Assembly: GCF_001650875.1 (NCBI RefSeq)
Contig: NZ_LXYI01000015.1
Location: 1-64,000 of the forward strand
DNA length: 64,000 nt
Reading direction: 5' to 3'
From: Sulfitobacter sp. EhC04
GTDB lineage: Bacteria > Pseudomonadota > Alphaproteobacteria > Rhodobacterales > Rhodobacteraceae
The translations under genes were made by a program, and so were the position numbers. Shown here one piece after another: positions 8,758 through 15,319 of this stretch. Within the stretch, counting starts at the first letter, position 1, and each line of letters starts with the position of its first letter. The notes beneath the pieces were generated by a model. The model saw only the letters and a list, made by a program, of their open reading frames with translations. It searched no databases and had not been told where the DNA came from.

Positions 8758-9330
8758 CTAATACACCGGCGGCGCGATCACCCAGATCGCCACCGCCGGG
8801 GTGTCGAAAGGGTTGGACCAGCGGAACGCCTCGCCGCGGATGCGAAAACTGTCACCGGGGTTCAGCAGATGGGCCGTGCCCTCGATCTCGACCTCCAGCT
8901 TGCCAGAGACAAGATAGCCGACCTCCTGCGTGGGGCGGCTGACGGGTGCCGTGATCCGGCTGTGGGGTTGAAAGGTGGAATGCACCACCTCGAAATCATC
9001 CGTGAGGTCGGGGGACAGCAATTCTTCGACCAGCCCGGCGACATCAGAACCGATGGGCCGCCGTGCGCCCTGCCGCACCACATAACCCGCCTCATGCGCA
9101 GGGGCCGCGGCGTGGCGAAACAACATGGAGACAGAAACCCCGAGACAGGCCGCGATATGGCGCAAATCAGTGATCGACGGGTCGGAGATACCCCGCTCAA
9201 CCTGGCTCAGCCAGCCGACGGAGCGGCCAAGGGTGTTGGCCATCTCCGTCAGGGTCAGATCCCGGCTCTTGCGCAGGGCGCGCAGGTCCGCTCCGAGGGA
9301 AAAAGGTGGGTCTGGCGGGCTGTGCTGCAT
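8758..9330 (-). CDS. XRE-family regulator with C-terminal cupin domain
   Basis: The 190-residue protein has an N-terminal helix-turn-helix (residues about 12-66: LRALRKSRDLTLTEMANTLG, then SVGWLSQVERGISDPSI) and a C-terminal cupin_2 sensor domain (about 115-185, with VGYLVSGKLEVEIEGTAHLL and LNPGDSFRI). This architecture is common in regulators of polyamine, betaine and amino-acid catabolism. It is the first gene of the seven-gene demethylation operon and probably its controller. Two identical-arm dyads (9342-9367 and 9381-9406) lie immediately upstream of its ATG, which points to autoregulation of the entire operon. Ligand and sign of regulation are unknown. Confidence 0.9.
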   Translation of the reverse strand: MQHSPPDPPFSLGADLRALRKSRDLTLTEMANTLGRSVGWLSQVERGISDPSITDLRHIAACLGVSVSMLFRHAAAPAHEAGYVVRQGARRPIGSDVAGLVEELLSPDLTDDFEVVHSTFQPHSRITAPVSRPTQEVGYLVSGKLEVEIEGTAHLLNPGDSFRIRGEAFRWSNPFDTPAVAIWVIAPPVY

Positions 9331-9341
9331 GATACCTGGGG

Positions 9342-9367
9342 TGAAATTTACGACTCCATTTTCACGC
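9342..9367 (-). promoter_or_regulatory. Operator candidate, promoter-proximal dyad
   Basis: On the minus strand this reads GCGTGAAA, ten bases, then AAATTTCA. The dyad core is TGAAA/TTTCA. It lies 12-37 bases upstream of the regulator start codon and shares both 8-base arms and the spacing exactly with the dyad at 9381-9406. Confidence 0.6.
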
Positions 9368-9380
9368 TAGACCCCTGATA

Positions 9381-9406
9381 TGAAATTTTCCAGCATTATT
9401 TCACGC
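9381..9406 (-). promoter_or_regulatory. Operator candidate, distal dyad
   Basis: This is the second copy of GCGTGAAA-N10-AAATTTCA, exactly 39 bases upstream of the first in the direction of transcription. It overlaps the last codons of the GAF gene. Identical arms with unrelated central bases are what a dimeric DNA-binding protein selects for. Confidence 0.6.
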
Positions 9407-9854
9407 ACCCGAAAACCGAATGCAATATGTCGCCAAGGGCGGTGGCATCCACCTGCGAAAAGGCATCCGACTGATTGCTGTCGATGTCGAACACCGCGAT
9501 CAGCCTGCCGGTGCCATCGCGAACCGGCAACACCAGTTCCGACCGTGTGGTCGAGGCACAGGCAATGTGACCCGGAAAGGCATCCACATCCGGCACCAGT
9601 TGCACCTTGCCCTCCCGCGCGGCGGCCCCGCAGACACCACGGGAAAACGGGATGCTCAGGCAGCCGTGGCCGCCCTGATAGGGACCGATCTTGAGCAACT
9701 CCGGCGCGACAACCCGGTAAAACCCGGTCCAGTCGAAACGGTCATCGGCATGATGCACCTCACAGGTGACCGTGGCCATCAGGGCAACGGCATCGGCCTC
9801 CCCTTCGGTCAGCGCCGCGATGGTCCGGGCCAGGGTGGCGTAGTCAACTTGCAT
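9396..9854 (-). CDS. msrC: GAF-domain protein, free methionine-(R)-sulfoxide reductase type
   Basis: This is a 152-residue single GAF domain protein. The three cysteines of free methionine-R-sulfoxide reductase are all present: Cys65 (GHGCLSIPF), Cys75 (SRGVCGAA) and Cys99 (GHIACAS), together with the DWTGFYR and ELVLPV motifs. The enzyme reduces free, not protein-bound, methionine sulfoxide. A clear AGGA ribosome site precedes the ATG at 9854. It is 18 bases downstream of the thiolase gene and just upstream of the demethylation operon on the same strand; the downstream operator candidate overlaps its last codons. A link to methionine made by the operon's methyltransferase is attractive but unproven. 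Confidence 0.85.
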   Translation of the reverse strand: MQVDYATLARTIAALTEGEADAVALMATVTCEVHHADDRFDWTGFYRVVAPELLKIGPYQGGHGCLSIPFSRGVCGAAAREGKVQLVPDVDAFPGHIACASTTRSELVLPVRDGTGRLIAVFDIDSNQSDAFSQVDATALGDILHSVFGCVK

Positions 9855-9872
9855 GGGGCGTTTCCTAAGAAA

Positions 9873-11048
9873 TTACAGGCGTTCAATCGCAATGGCGGTG
9901 CCTTCGCCGCCGCCGATGCAGATCGCTGCAATGCCGCGTTTGAGATTGCGTTTCTCCAGGGAGTTCAACAGCGTGACCATGATCCGCGCGCCCGATGCGC
10001 CAATGGGATGGCCCAGCGCACAGGCCCCGCCGTTGACGTTCACGATCTCATGGTCCAGCCCCATTTCATGCATGAAGGCCATGGGCACGACAGCAAAGGC
10101 TTCGTTGACCTCCCACAGGTCGACATCTTCTTTTTTCCAGCCGATCCGGTCGAGCAGTTTTGTCGCTGCGGGCACCGGGGCCGTGGTGAAAAGGCCCGGT
10201 TCCTGCGCGTGGCTGGCATGGCCCAGAATGCGCGCGCGGATGTTGAGGCCCTGCGCCTGTGCCGCCTCTTCCGAGGAAAGGATCAACGCGGCGGCCCCGT
10301 CAGAGATCGACGATGAATTGGCCGCTGTCACCGTGCCGCCCTGACGGAAGGCCGGTTTGAGCTGCGGGATCTTGTCGGGCTGGGCCTGCGCGGGCTGTTC
10401 ATCGGCGGCCACCATTGTGCTGCCCTTGCGCGAGGTGACCTCGACGGCGGCGATCTCATCGCTGAAGGCACCGCTGTCCTGTGCCGCGATGGCGCGGGAC
10501 AGCGACGCCAGGGCATATTCATCCTGACGTTCGCGGGTGAACTGGTAGGTCTCGGCGCAATCCTCGGCAAAGGTGCCCATGAGGCGGCCCTTGTCATAGG
10601 CGTCTTCGAGGCCATCCAGGAACATGTGGTCGATCACCGCCCCATGGCCAAGCCGCGCACCGCCGCGCATCTTTGGCAGCACATAGGGCGCGTTCGTCAT
10701 GCTTTCCATGCCGCCCGCCACCACAACATCGGTCTGGCCCAGCGCGATCTGGTCAAAGGCAATCATCGCCGCTTTCATGCCGGAGCCGCACATCTTGTTC
10801 AGGGTGGTGGCGGGCACGTCCTGGCCCAGACCGGCGGCGAAACCGGCCTGGCGGGCGGGGGCCTGTCCCTGACCGGCGGGCAGGACGCAGCCCATCAGGA
10901 CCTCCTGAACCACGGCGGGCCCGGCATTTTCCAGCGCCGCCCGGATGGCATGGCCACCAAGCTCTGACGCCGTGAGCCCCGCGAAGGCCCCCTGAAACCC
11001 ACCCATCGGGGTTCGGGACGCACCTGAAATCACGACATTCCGCATCAT
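9873..11048 (-). CDS. Acetyl-CoA C-acetyltransferase (thiolase)
   Basis: This 391-residue thiolase carries the acyl-accepting Cys87 in TTLNKMCGSGMKA, the NEAF motif (LWEVNEAFAV), the NGGACALGHPIGASGARI block with the active-site histidine, and the C-terminal CIGGGEGTA motif with the second catalytic cysteine. The length is normal for biosynthetic or degradative acetoacetyl-CoA thiolases, and the two roles cannot be separated from sequence alone. An SD-like GAGGAGA precedes the tandem ATGs at 11048. The gene is divergent from the STAS/HATPase pair and 18 bases upstream of the GAF gene. Confidence 0.9.
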   Translation of the reverse strand: MMRNVVISGASRTPMGGFQGAFAGLTASELGGHAIRAALENAGPAVVQEVLMGCVLPAGQGQAPARQAGFAAGLGQDVPATTLNKMCGSGMKAAMIAFDQIALGQTDVVVAGGMESMTNAPYVLPKMRGGARLGHGAVIDHMFLDGLEDAYDKGRLMGTFAEDCAETYQFTRERQDEYALASLSRAIAAQDSGAFSDEIAAVEVTSRKGSTMVAADEQPAQAQPDKIPQLKPAFRQGGTVTAANSSSISDGAAALILSSEEAAQAQGLNIRARILGHASHAQEPGLFTTAPVPAATKLLDRIGWKKEDVDLWEVNEAFAVVPMAFMHEMGLDHEIVNVNGGACALGHPIGASGARIMVTLLNSLEKRNLKRGIAAICIGGGEGTAIAIERL

Positions 11049-11138
11049 ATTCTCCTCTTTGTCCGCGCCGTTGGTTACCTGTTGATAATCTTTGGCGATT
11101 ATCTAACGGCGTCATCATCTGGTTCTAAAGGTCTGTCT

Positions 11139-11477
11139 ATGGAAGTTTCCGTCAAAACAGAAGCTGACTTCTGCGTGGTCGCTTTGCGTGAACAGCGGAT
11201 CGACGCGGCTGTCGCGCTGGATTTCAAGGACACAATGCGCCAGGCCGCACAGGATGGGGACCAGAACATCATCCTGGACCTCAGCGAAGTCACTTTCATC
11301 GATTCCAGCGGCCTGGGCGCGATTGTGGCCACGATGAAGTTTCTCGCGCCGGACCGGTCCCTGATCCTGGCCGGAATGACCGCGCCAGTAGACCGGGTTT
11401 TCAAACTGACCCGGATGGATTCAGTCTTTGCCATCTTCCCAACGCTTGGTGCCGCCTTGAGCGGACAACATGCATAA
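11139..11477 (+). CDS. STAS-domain anti-sigma-factor antagonist
   Basis: The 112-residue product is a single STAS domain of the SpoIIAA/RsbV type. The phosphorylatable serine lies in the conserved FIDSSGLGAIVATMK motif (residues about 54-68). Such proteins, when unphosphorylated, bind and neutralise a kinase/anti-sigma partner. Its stop codon overlaps the start region of the HATPase gene at 11470, so the two form a translationally coupled partner-switch pair. The ATG at 11139 with AAAGG upstream is preferred over an upstream in-frame ATG at 11082, since STAS domains normally start close to the MEVSVK segment. No phosphatase of the RsbU/SpoIIE type is visible in the window. Confidence 0.88.
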   Translation: MEVSVKTEADFCVVALREQRIDAAVALDFKDTMRQAAQDGDQNIILDLSEVTFIDSSGLGAIVATMKFLAPDRSLILAGMTAPVDRVFKLTRMDSVFAIFPTLGAALSGQHA

Positions 11478-11964
11478 GCAGGGGACCATGACCAGATCGA
11501 CGGCCCTGTCGCCGGAAACATCACCCTTTCCATTCGATATTCGCTTCAACAGCAGCAAGGCCGCTGTCCGCCAGGCGCTGGCAGAGGTGCGGCAGGAACT
11601 GGCCCCTCTGGGGCTGGATATCGAAGAGCTGCAAATTGTGGAACTTGTGCTGGCCGAGGCGCTGAACAACATCGTCGAACACGCCTATGCGCAGCCAGTA
11701 CCGGATGACATGATCACCATCTGTGGCGACCACCGGGCAAACGGTTTGCATTTCCGGATCGTGGACCGGGGCGGGGCCATGCCGGACGGCAAACCGCCGC
11801 TGGGCAACACCCAACCCATCAGCGCCGAGATCGAGGACCTTCCCGAAGGCGGCTTTGGCTGGTTCCTGATTCGTGACCTTGCCAAAGACGTATGTTACCG
11901 CCGCATCGGAACGGAAAACCGGTTGGACCTGCGACTGGCGATTGCATTGGACTGGCGGGAATAA
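11470..11964 (+). CDS. RsbW-like ATP-binding anti-sigma/serine kinase
   Basis: This protein of up to 164 residues has a GHKL ATPase domain: N box ELVLAEALNNIVEHAY, G1 box RIVDRGGAMPDG and a later GGFGWFLIRDLAKDV glycine-rich box. It fits the RsbW/SpoIIAB-like kinase that phosphorylates the STAS partner encoded just upstream. Start choice is open: ATG 11470 overlaps the STAS stop and ATG 11488 follows an AGGGGA string but at short spacing. The target is unknown. Alphaproteobacteria usually use PhyR/NepR for general stress, so this pair may serve another output such as biofilm or motility control. Confidence 0.83.
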   Translation: MHKQGTMTRSTALSPETSPFPFDIRFNSSKAAVRQALAEVRQELAPLGLDIEELQIVELVLAEALNNIVEHAYAQPVPDDMITICGDHRANGLHFRIVDRGGAMPDGKPPLGNTQPISAEIEDLPEGGFGWFLIRDLAKDVCYRRIGTENRLDLRLAIALDWRE

Positions 11965-12366
11965 CCGGTCTCGCCGCATTTGTCGGGAACCGGCCATGCC
12001 GCAGCAGGCAGGGCGGGGGGCAGACCCGGCAATCGCCCCAATTTCGGACCGGACCGCCAAAAGGCCTCATTGTGATCATATTCGCGCCACCGTTGCGGGG
12101 CATTTTCCGTCTTGTAGCTGCATATGGCTTCCCTCGGCGCTGCGTTTAATAGCCCCCACCCAGTGCGTGGCGTCGAGGTACTTTCCCAAACATTCTCACC
12201 CGACATCGGCAGCCCTGCGACAACGCGCGAAAGCGTTTCGGAATATACCTGAATCACTTGTTCGCTGCCTCTCCCTTCGGTCGAACGCGAAAAGTGACGT
12301 GCGATGTTTCAAGTTTATCCCGAAACGCTGTAGGTTGCCTTGAAACGATTTATGTTGGGATAAACT
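11965..12366. other. Intergenic stretch between HATPase and gamma-glutamyltransferase genes
   Basis: About 400 bases without a supported gene. Short open frames on both strands show no family resemblance. The last 30 bases before 12367 are AT-richer (around TTTATGTTGGGATAAACT) and probably hold the promoter and leader of the downstream gene, but I cannot assign boxes with confidence. Confidence 0.4.
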
Positions 12367-13944
12367 ATGCGCGATTTTCACCTGCCCGGACGCTCACCTG
12401 TACTTGCGGCAAACGGCATGTGCGCGACGTCACACCCGCTGGCTGCCAAGACGGCGGTCGAGATGCTGGAGCGGGGCGGCAATGCGATGGATGCGGCCAT
12501 TGCCGCCGGTGTCCTGCTGGGCATCTGCGAACCGCAGATGACCGGGATCGGTGGGGATTGCTTTGTTCTTTACACCCTGCCCGGCAGCAAGGATGTGCAT
12601 GCGCTGAACGGATCGGGCCGCGCGCCTTCGGGGGCCGATGCAGCGCTTCTGCGTCAGCGCGGGGACACCAGCGTGCCGTTGTACAGTGCGGATGCGGTTA
12701 CCATCCCCGGCGCGATCGACGCCTTTTGCCATCTGTCGGAAACTGCCGGCACGGCGGGGCTGGACGCGGTTCTTGCCCCGGCCATCCGCTATGCCGACTC
12801 CGGCGTGCCGGTCGCGCCGCGCGTCGCCTTTGACTGGGCGCGCGAAACGGAAAAGCTGAAGGGCGCGGCGCGGGATCATTTCCTGATCAACGGCAAGCCT
12901 CCTCAGGTGGGTCAGAATTTCCGCGCACCCGGTCAGGCCGAGGTGCTGCGGCGCGTCGCCAAGGACGGCAGAGATGCGTTTTACACCGGCGAAATCGCGG
13001 AAGATATGCTGCGCGCCCTCAAGGATCAGGGTGGTGTGCACAGTGCCGAGGATTTTGCCGCTGTCGCCGCAACGTCGGCCACCCCCATCGCCGGTGCTTA
13101 CAAGGGCATCGACGTGGTCGAGCACCCGCCAAACGGACAGGGTGCAACGGCGCTGCTGATGCTCAACATTCTTGACCAGTTCGATATCGCGGGCATGGAT
13201 CCGTTGGGGGCCGAGCGTATCCACATCGAGGCCGAAGCGGCCAAGCTGGCCTATGACGCCCGCAACCGTTTTCTGGCGGACCCGGATCACACCGCCAAGC
13301 TGGATCACATGCTGTCATCCGACACCGCGCAGCGGCTGGCCGCGCTGATCGACCCAAAGCGCGCGATGGATGCCCCCGCTGCCCTGTCCGAACAGGTCCA
13401 CAAGGATACGATCTACATCACCGTGGTGGACAAGGACGGCATGGCGGTTTCGCTGATCTATTCCATCTTCCATGGCTTCGGATCGGGCATCGCATCCGAG
13501 AAATTCGGCATCCTGCTGCAAAACCGGGGGGCCGGATTTACCCTGGAGGAAGGCCATGCCAACGAGTTGAAAGGCGGCAAACGCCCAATGCACACGATCA
13601 TTCCGGGCATGATCCGCGAGAATCGCAAGGTGATCATGCCCTTTGGCGTCATGGGCGGGGCCTATCAGCCCTGCGGCCATGCGCGCTTTGCCTCGAACCT
13701 TCAGGATTTCGGCATGGACCCGCAAAGCGCCATCGACGCGCCGCGCGCCTTTTCCGATCAGGGGGTGCTGAAAGTGGAACGGGGATACCCCGACGCGGTC
13801 CGCGCGCAGTTGAGCGACATGGGCCACAAGGTAGAGATCCCCGATGCTGCCATTGGCGGCGCACAGGCCATCCTGATGCGCCCGGACGGCATCCTGGAAG
13901 GGGCCAGCGACCCCCGCAAGGATGGATGCGCGCTGGGGTACTGA
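12367..13944 (+). CDS. Gamma-glutamyltransferase family protein
   Basis: This is a 525-residue Ntn-hydrolase of the gamma-glutamyltranspeptidase family, which self-cleaves into large and small subunits and hydrolyses or transfers gamma-glutamyl groups. The N-terminus has MCATSHPLAAKTAVEMLERGGNAMDAAIAAG and IGGDCFVL. The autoprocessing and nucleophilic threonine would be the Thr in KDTIYITVVDKDGMAVS (about residue 345), and the late GGAYQPCGHARF region also fits. There is no signal peptide, so a cytoplasmic location and a role closer to the YwrD/cephalosporin-acylase-like branch are more likely than periplasmic glutathione breakdown. The gene stands alone. Confidence 0.85.
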   Translation: MRDFHLPGRSPVLAANGMCATSHPLAAKTAVEMLERGGNAMDAAIAAGVLLGICEPQMTGIGGDCFVLYTLPGSKDVHALNGSGRAPSGADAALLRQRGDTSVPLYSADAVTIPGAIDAFCHLSETAGTAGLDAVLAPAIRYADSGVPVAPRVAFDWARETEKLKGAARDHFLINGKPPQVGQNFRAPGQAEVLRRVAKDGRDAFYTGEIAEDMLRALKDQGGVHSAEDFAAVAATSATPIAGAYKGIDVVEHPPNGQGATALLMLNILDQFDIAGMDPLGAERIHIEAEAAKLAYDARNRFLADPDHTAKLDHMLSSDTAQRLAALIDPKRAMDAPAALSEQVHKDTIYITVVDKDGMAVSLIYSIFHGFGSGIASEKFGILLQNRGAGFTLEEGHANELKGGKRPMHTIIPGMIRENRKVIMPFGVMGGAYQPCGHARFASNLQDFGMDPQSAIDAPRAFSDQGVLKVERGYPDAVRAQLSDMGHKVEIPDAAIGGAQAILMRPDGILEGASDPRKDGCALGY

Positions 13945-13988
13945 CCGGCGCGCCTGCGGCGTCCATCGCAACCGCAGAGAAGGGAAAG

Positions 13989-14004
13989 GTAACCCATGGG
14001 TTAC
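13989..14004. repeat. Perfect 16-bp palindrome followed by an AT-rich tract
   Basis: GTAACCCATGGGTTAC is a perfect palindrome 45 bases after the gamma-glutamyltransferase stop. It is followed by about 35 bases very rich in A and T, striking in this GC-rich DNA. It could be a weak terminator for the plus-strand gene or a protein-binding site. Confidence 0.5.
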
Positions 14005-14038
14005 TTAATAACTTGTTAATAATAGATAAATTTTGGTT

Positions 14039-14051
14039 AAGCCGAAGGCTT
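14039..14051 (-). terminator. Weak hairpin downstream of hspQ
   Basis: AAGCC-TTC-GGCTT on the minus strand forms a 5-bp stem 9 bases after the hspQ stop and is followed by AACCAAAATTT. There is no clean T-run, so termination is possible but not strong. Confidence 0.3.
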
Positions 14052-14059
14052 GCGAAGCA

Positions 14060-14386
14060 TCAGTTCAACTGGAAATGCAGGGGATAGGACCCATCGGTGA
14101 AGGGGCCGAACAGGTCGGGAATATCGGGGTGATCCACCGGTTCCCCGGAATAATCCGCGACAAGGTTCTGCTCTGACACATAGGCCACGTAGTAGCTTTG
14201 ATCATTTTCCGCCAGCAGGTGGTAGAACGGCTGATCCTTGACCGGGCGGTTTTCCTTGGGAATCGATTCATACCATTCATCGGTATTTGCGAATTCCGGG
14301 TCGACGTCAAAGATCACCCCGCGAAACGGGTGTTTCTTGTGCCGGACAACCTGCCCGAGATGATATTTCGCGCGTGTACGTAGCAT
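14060..14386 (-). CDS. hspQ: Heat shock protein HspQ
   Basis: The 108-residue product matches the HspQ (YccV-like) family: KYHLGQVVRHKKHPFRGVIFDVDPEF at the N-terminus, then WYESIP and the QPFYHLLAEND block. In enterobacteria HspQ is a hemimethylated-DNA-binding protein and a specificity factor for Lon protease. The ATG at 14386 gives the normal family N-terminus (MLRTRAKY); a longer frame to 14440 adds residues unlike the family. It is divergent from the lipoprotein gene at 14668. Confidence 0.88.
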   Translation of the reverse strand: MLRTRAKYHLGQVVRHKKHPFRGVIFDVDPEFANTDEWYESIPKENRPVKDQPFYHLLAENDQSYYVAYVSEQNLVADYSGEPVDHPDIPDLFGPFTDGSYPLHFQLN

Positions 14387-14512
14387 AACATTGCAGCCCC
14401 TACCTTTCGTTAGTAGTCGGTTCAAGGGGCATTTGTCCAATCACGCATGAATCGGCAAAGGAAACAAACTGTTGCCCCCCGTGCTTGAGGTCATGAGAAT
14501 CGTGGCACTTGG

Positions 14513-14523
14513 CCCCCCCCCCC
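14513..14523. repeat. Eleven-C homopolymer in the hspQ/lipoprotein intergenic region
   Basis: An uninterrupted run of 11 cytosines lies in the region between two divergent genes. The arms CTTGGCCC on the left and GGGCCCAAG on the right (14509-14534) could fold around it. Runs of this length are prone to slippage. Confidence 0.7.
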
Positions 14524-14667
14524 GCCGGGCCCAAGCCGCGCAGGGGGAAAGCGGGAAAGGGCGCATTTCCGCTTTTACCAACTGTTCTGCTGTAAAATTT
14601 TTGATGTGATCCGCCATCAAAATAGCGTATGCTGTGACAAAATAAAAAACGACCAAGCGAGAGGCAA

Positions 14668-15252
14668 ATGAGCAAAACTCTTCGCGCTATGATAATTGTA
14701 CTGATGGTCGCCTCCTGCGGGGGCGGGCAGTCGTCTGCGCCGAACGACCTGGACAACGCCTGTACAATTCTCAGAGAGCGCCCCGAATACTATAAGGCGT
14801 TCCGCAAGGTGGAACGCAAATGGGGTGTGCCGGTGCATGTGCAGATGGCCACCATCCACCAGGAAAGCAAGTTCGTATCGGACGCGCGCACGCCGTTCAA
14901 ATACGTGCTGGGCGTGATCCCGATGGGGCGGCAATCCAGTGCCTTTGGGTATTCCCAAGCGCTTGATGCCACCTGGGAAGAATACCGCAACGCGCAGAAC
15001 CGCCGGTCCGCCAAGCGCGACAGGATCAATGACGCCAGCGATTTCATGGGCTGGTACATGAACCAGACCCGCGACCGCAACGGCATTGCCCTGCACGACG
15101 CGCGCAACCAATATCTGGCCTATCACGAGGGTCACACAGGTTATGCGCGGGCCAGCTACAACAGCAAATCCTGGCTGGTTGCCGTGGCCGGCAAGGTCGA
15201 GGCGCGTTCGCTGATGTATCAGCAGCAGATCGCAGGTTGCCGTTTGCGGTGA
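14668..15252 (+). CDS. Lipoprotein with lytic-transglycosylase (SLT)-like domain
   Basis: This 194-residue protein begins with a lipoprotein signal ending in MVASC, so Cys17 is probably lipidated. The rest resembles a small lytic transglycosylase: VPVHVQMATIHQESKF holds the catalytic-glutamate motif (QES), followed by SSAFGYSQALDATWEEY, which matches the GLMQ-like segment, and QYLAYHEGHTGYAR near the end. Such enzymes cleave peptidoglycan glycan strands at the outer-membrane face. AGAGGC gives a ribosome site before the ATG. No operon partner; convergent with lolA. Confidence 0.85.
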   Translation: MSKTLRAMIIVLMVASCGGGQSSAPNDLDNACTILRERPEYYKAFRKVERKWGVPVHVQMATIHQESKFVSDARTPFKYVLGVIPMGRQSSAFGYSQALDATWEEYRNAQNRRSAKRDRINDASDFMGWYMNQTRDRNGIALHDARNQYLAYHEGHTGYARASYNSKSWLVAVAGKVEARSLMYQQQIAGCRLR

Positions 15253-15261
15253 CGTGACAGC

Positions 15262-15309
15262 CCCGGTCAGCACTGGCCCGGTCAGCACTGGCCCCGGTCA
15301 GCGCCGGGG
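15262..15309. repeat. Tandem 15-bp repeat ending in a hairpin between convergent genes
   Basis: CCCGGTCAGCACTGG occurs twice head to tail (15262-15276 and 15277-15291) and a third partial copy (CCCGGTCAGC) begins at 15293. The last part can fold as CCCCGG-TCAGCG-CCGGGG (15292-15309). It lies between convergent gene ends and may contribute to transcript ends, although there is no T-run. Confidence 0.6.
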
Positions 15310-15319
15310 CCGGTACGAC

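Noticed and set aside
7711-9378. 555-codon open frame on the plus strand
   Set aside because: It lies antisense to the GFA, LysE and XRE genes, all of which have clear family motifs and junctions. Its translation looks like a GC-rich shadow.
12232-12329. Inverted 10-base arms AGCGTTTCGG (12232-12241) and CCGAAACGCT (12320-12329) upstream of the gamma-glutamyltransferase gene
   Set aside because: The arms are 78 bases apart and 10-base matches are common; no further support for a structure.
14405-14435. CCTTGAA on the minus strand upstream of hspQ as a heat-shock (RpoH) -35 box
   Set aside because: No matching -10 box at the required distance, so I do not call a sigma-32 promoter.
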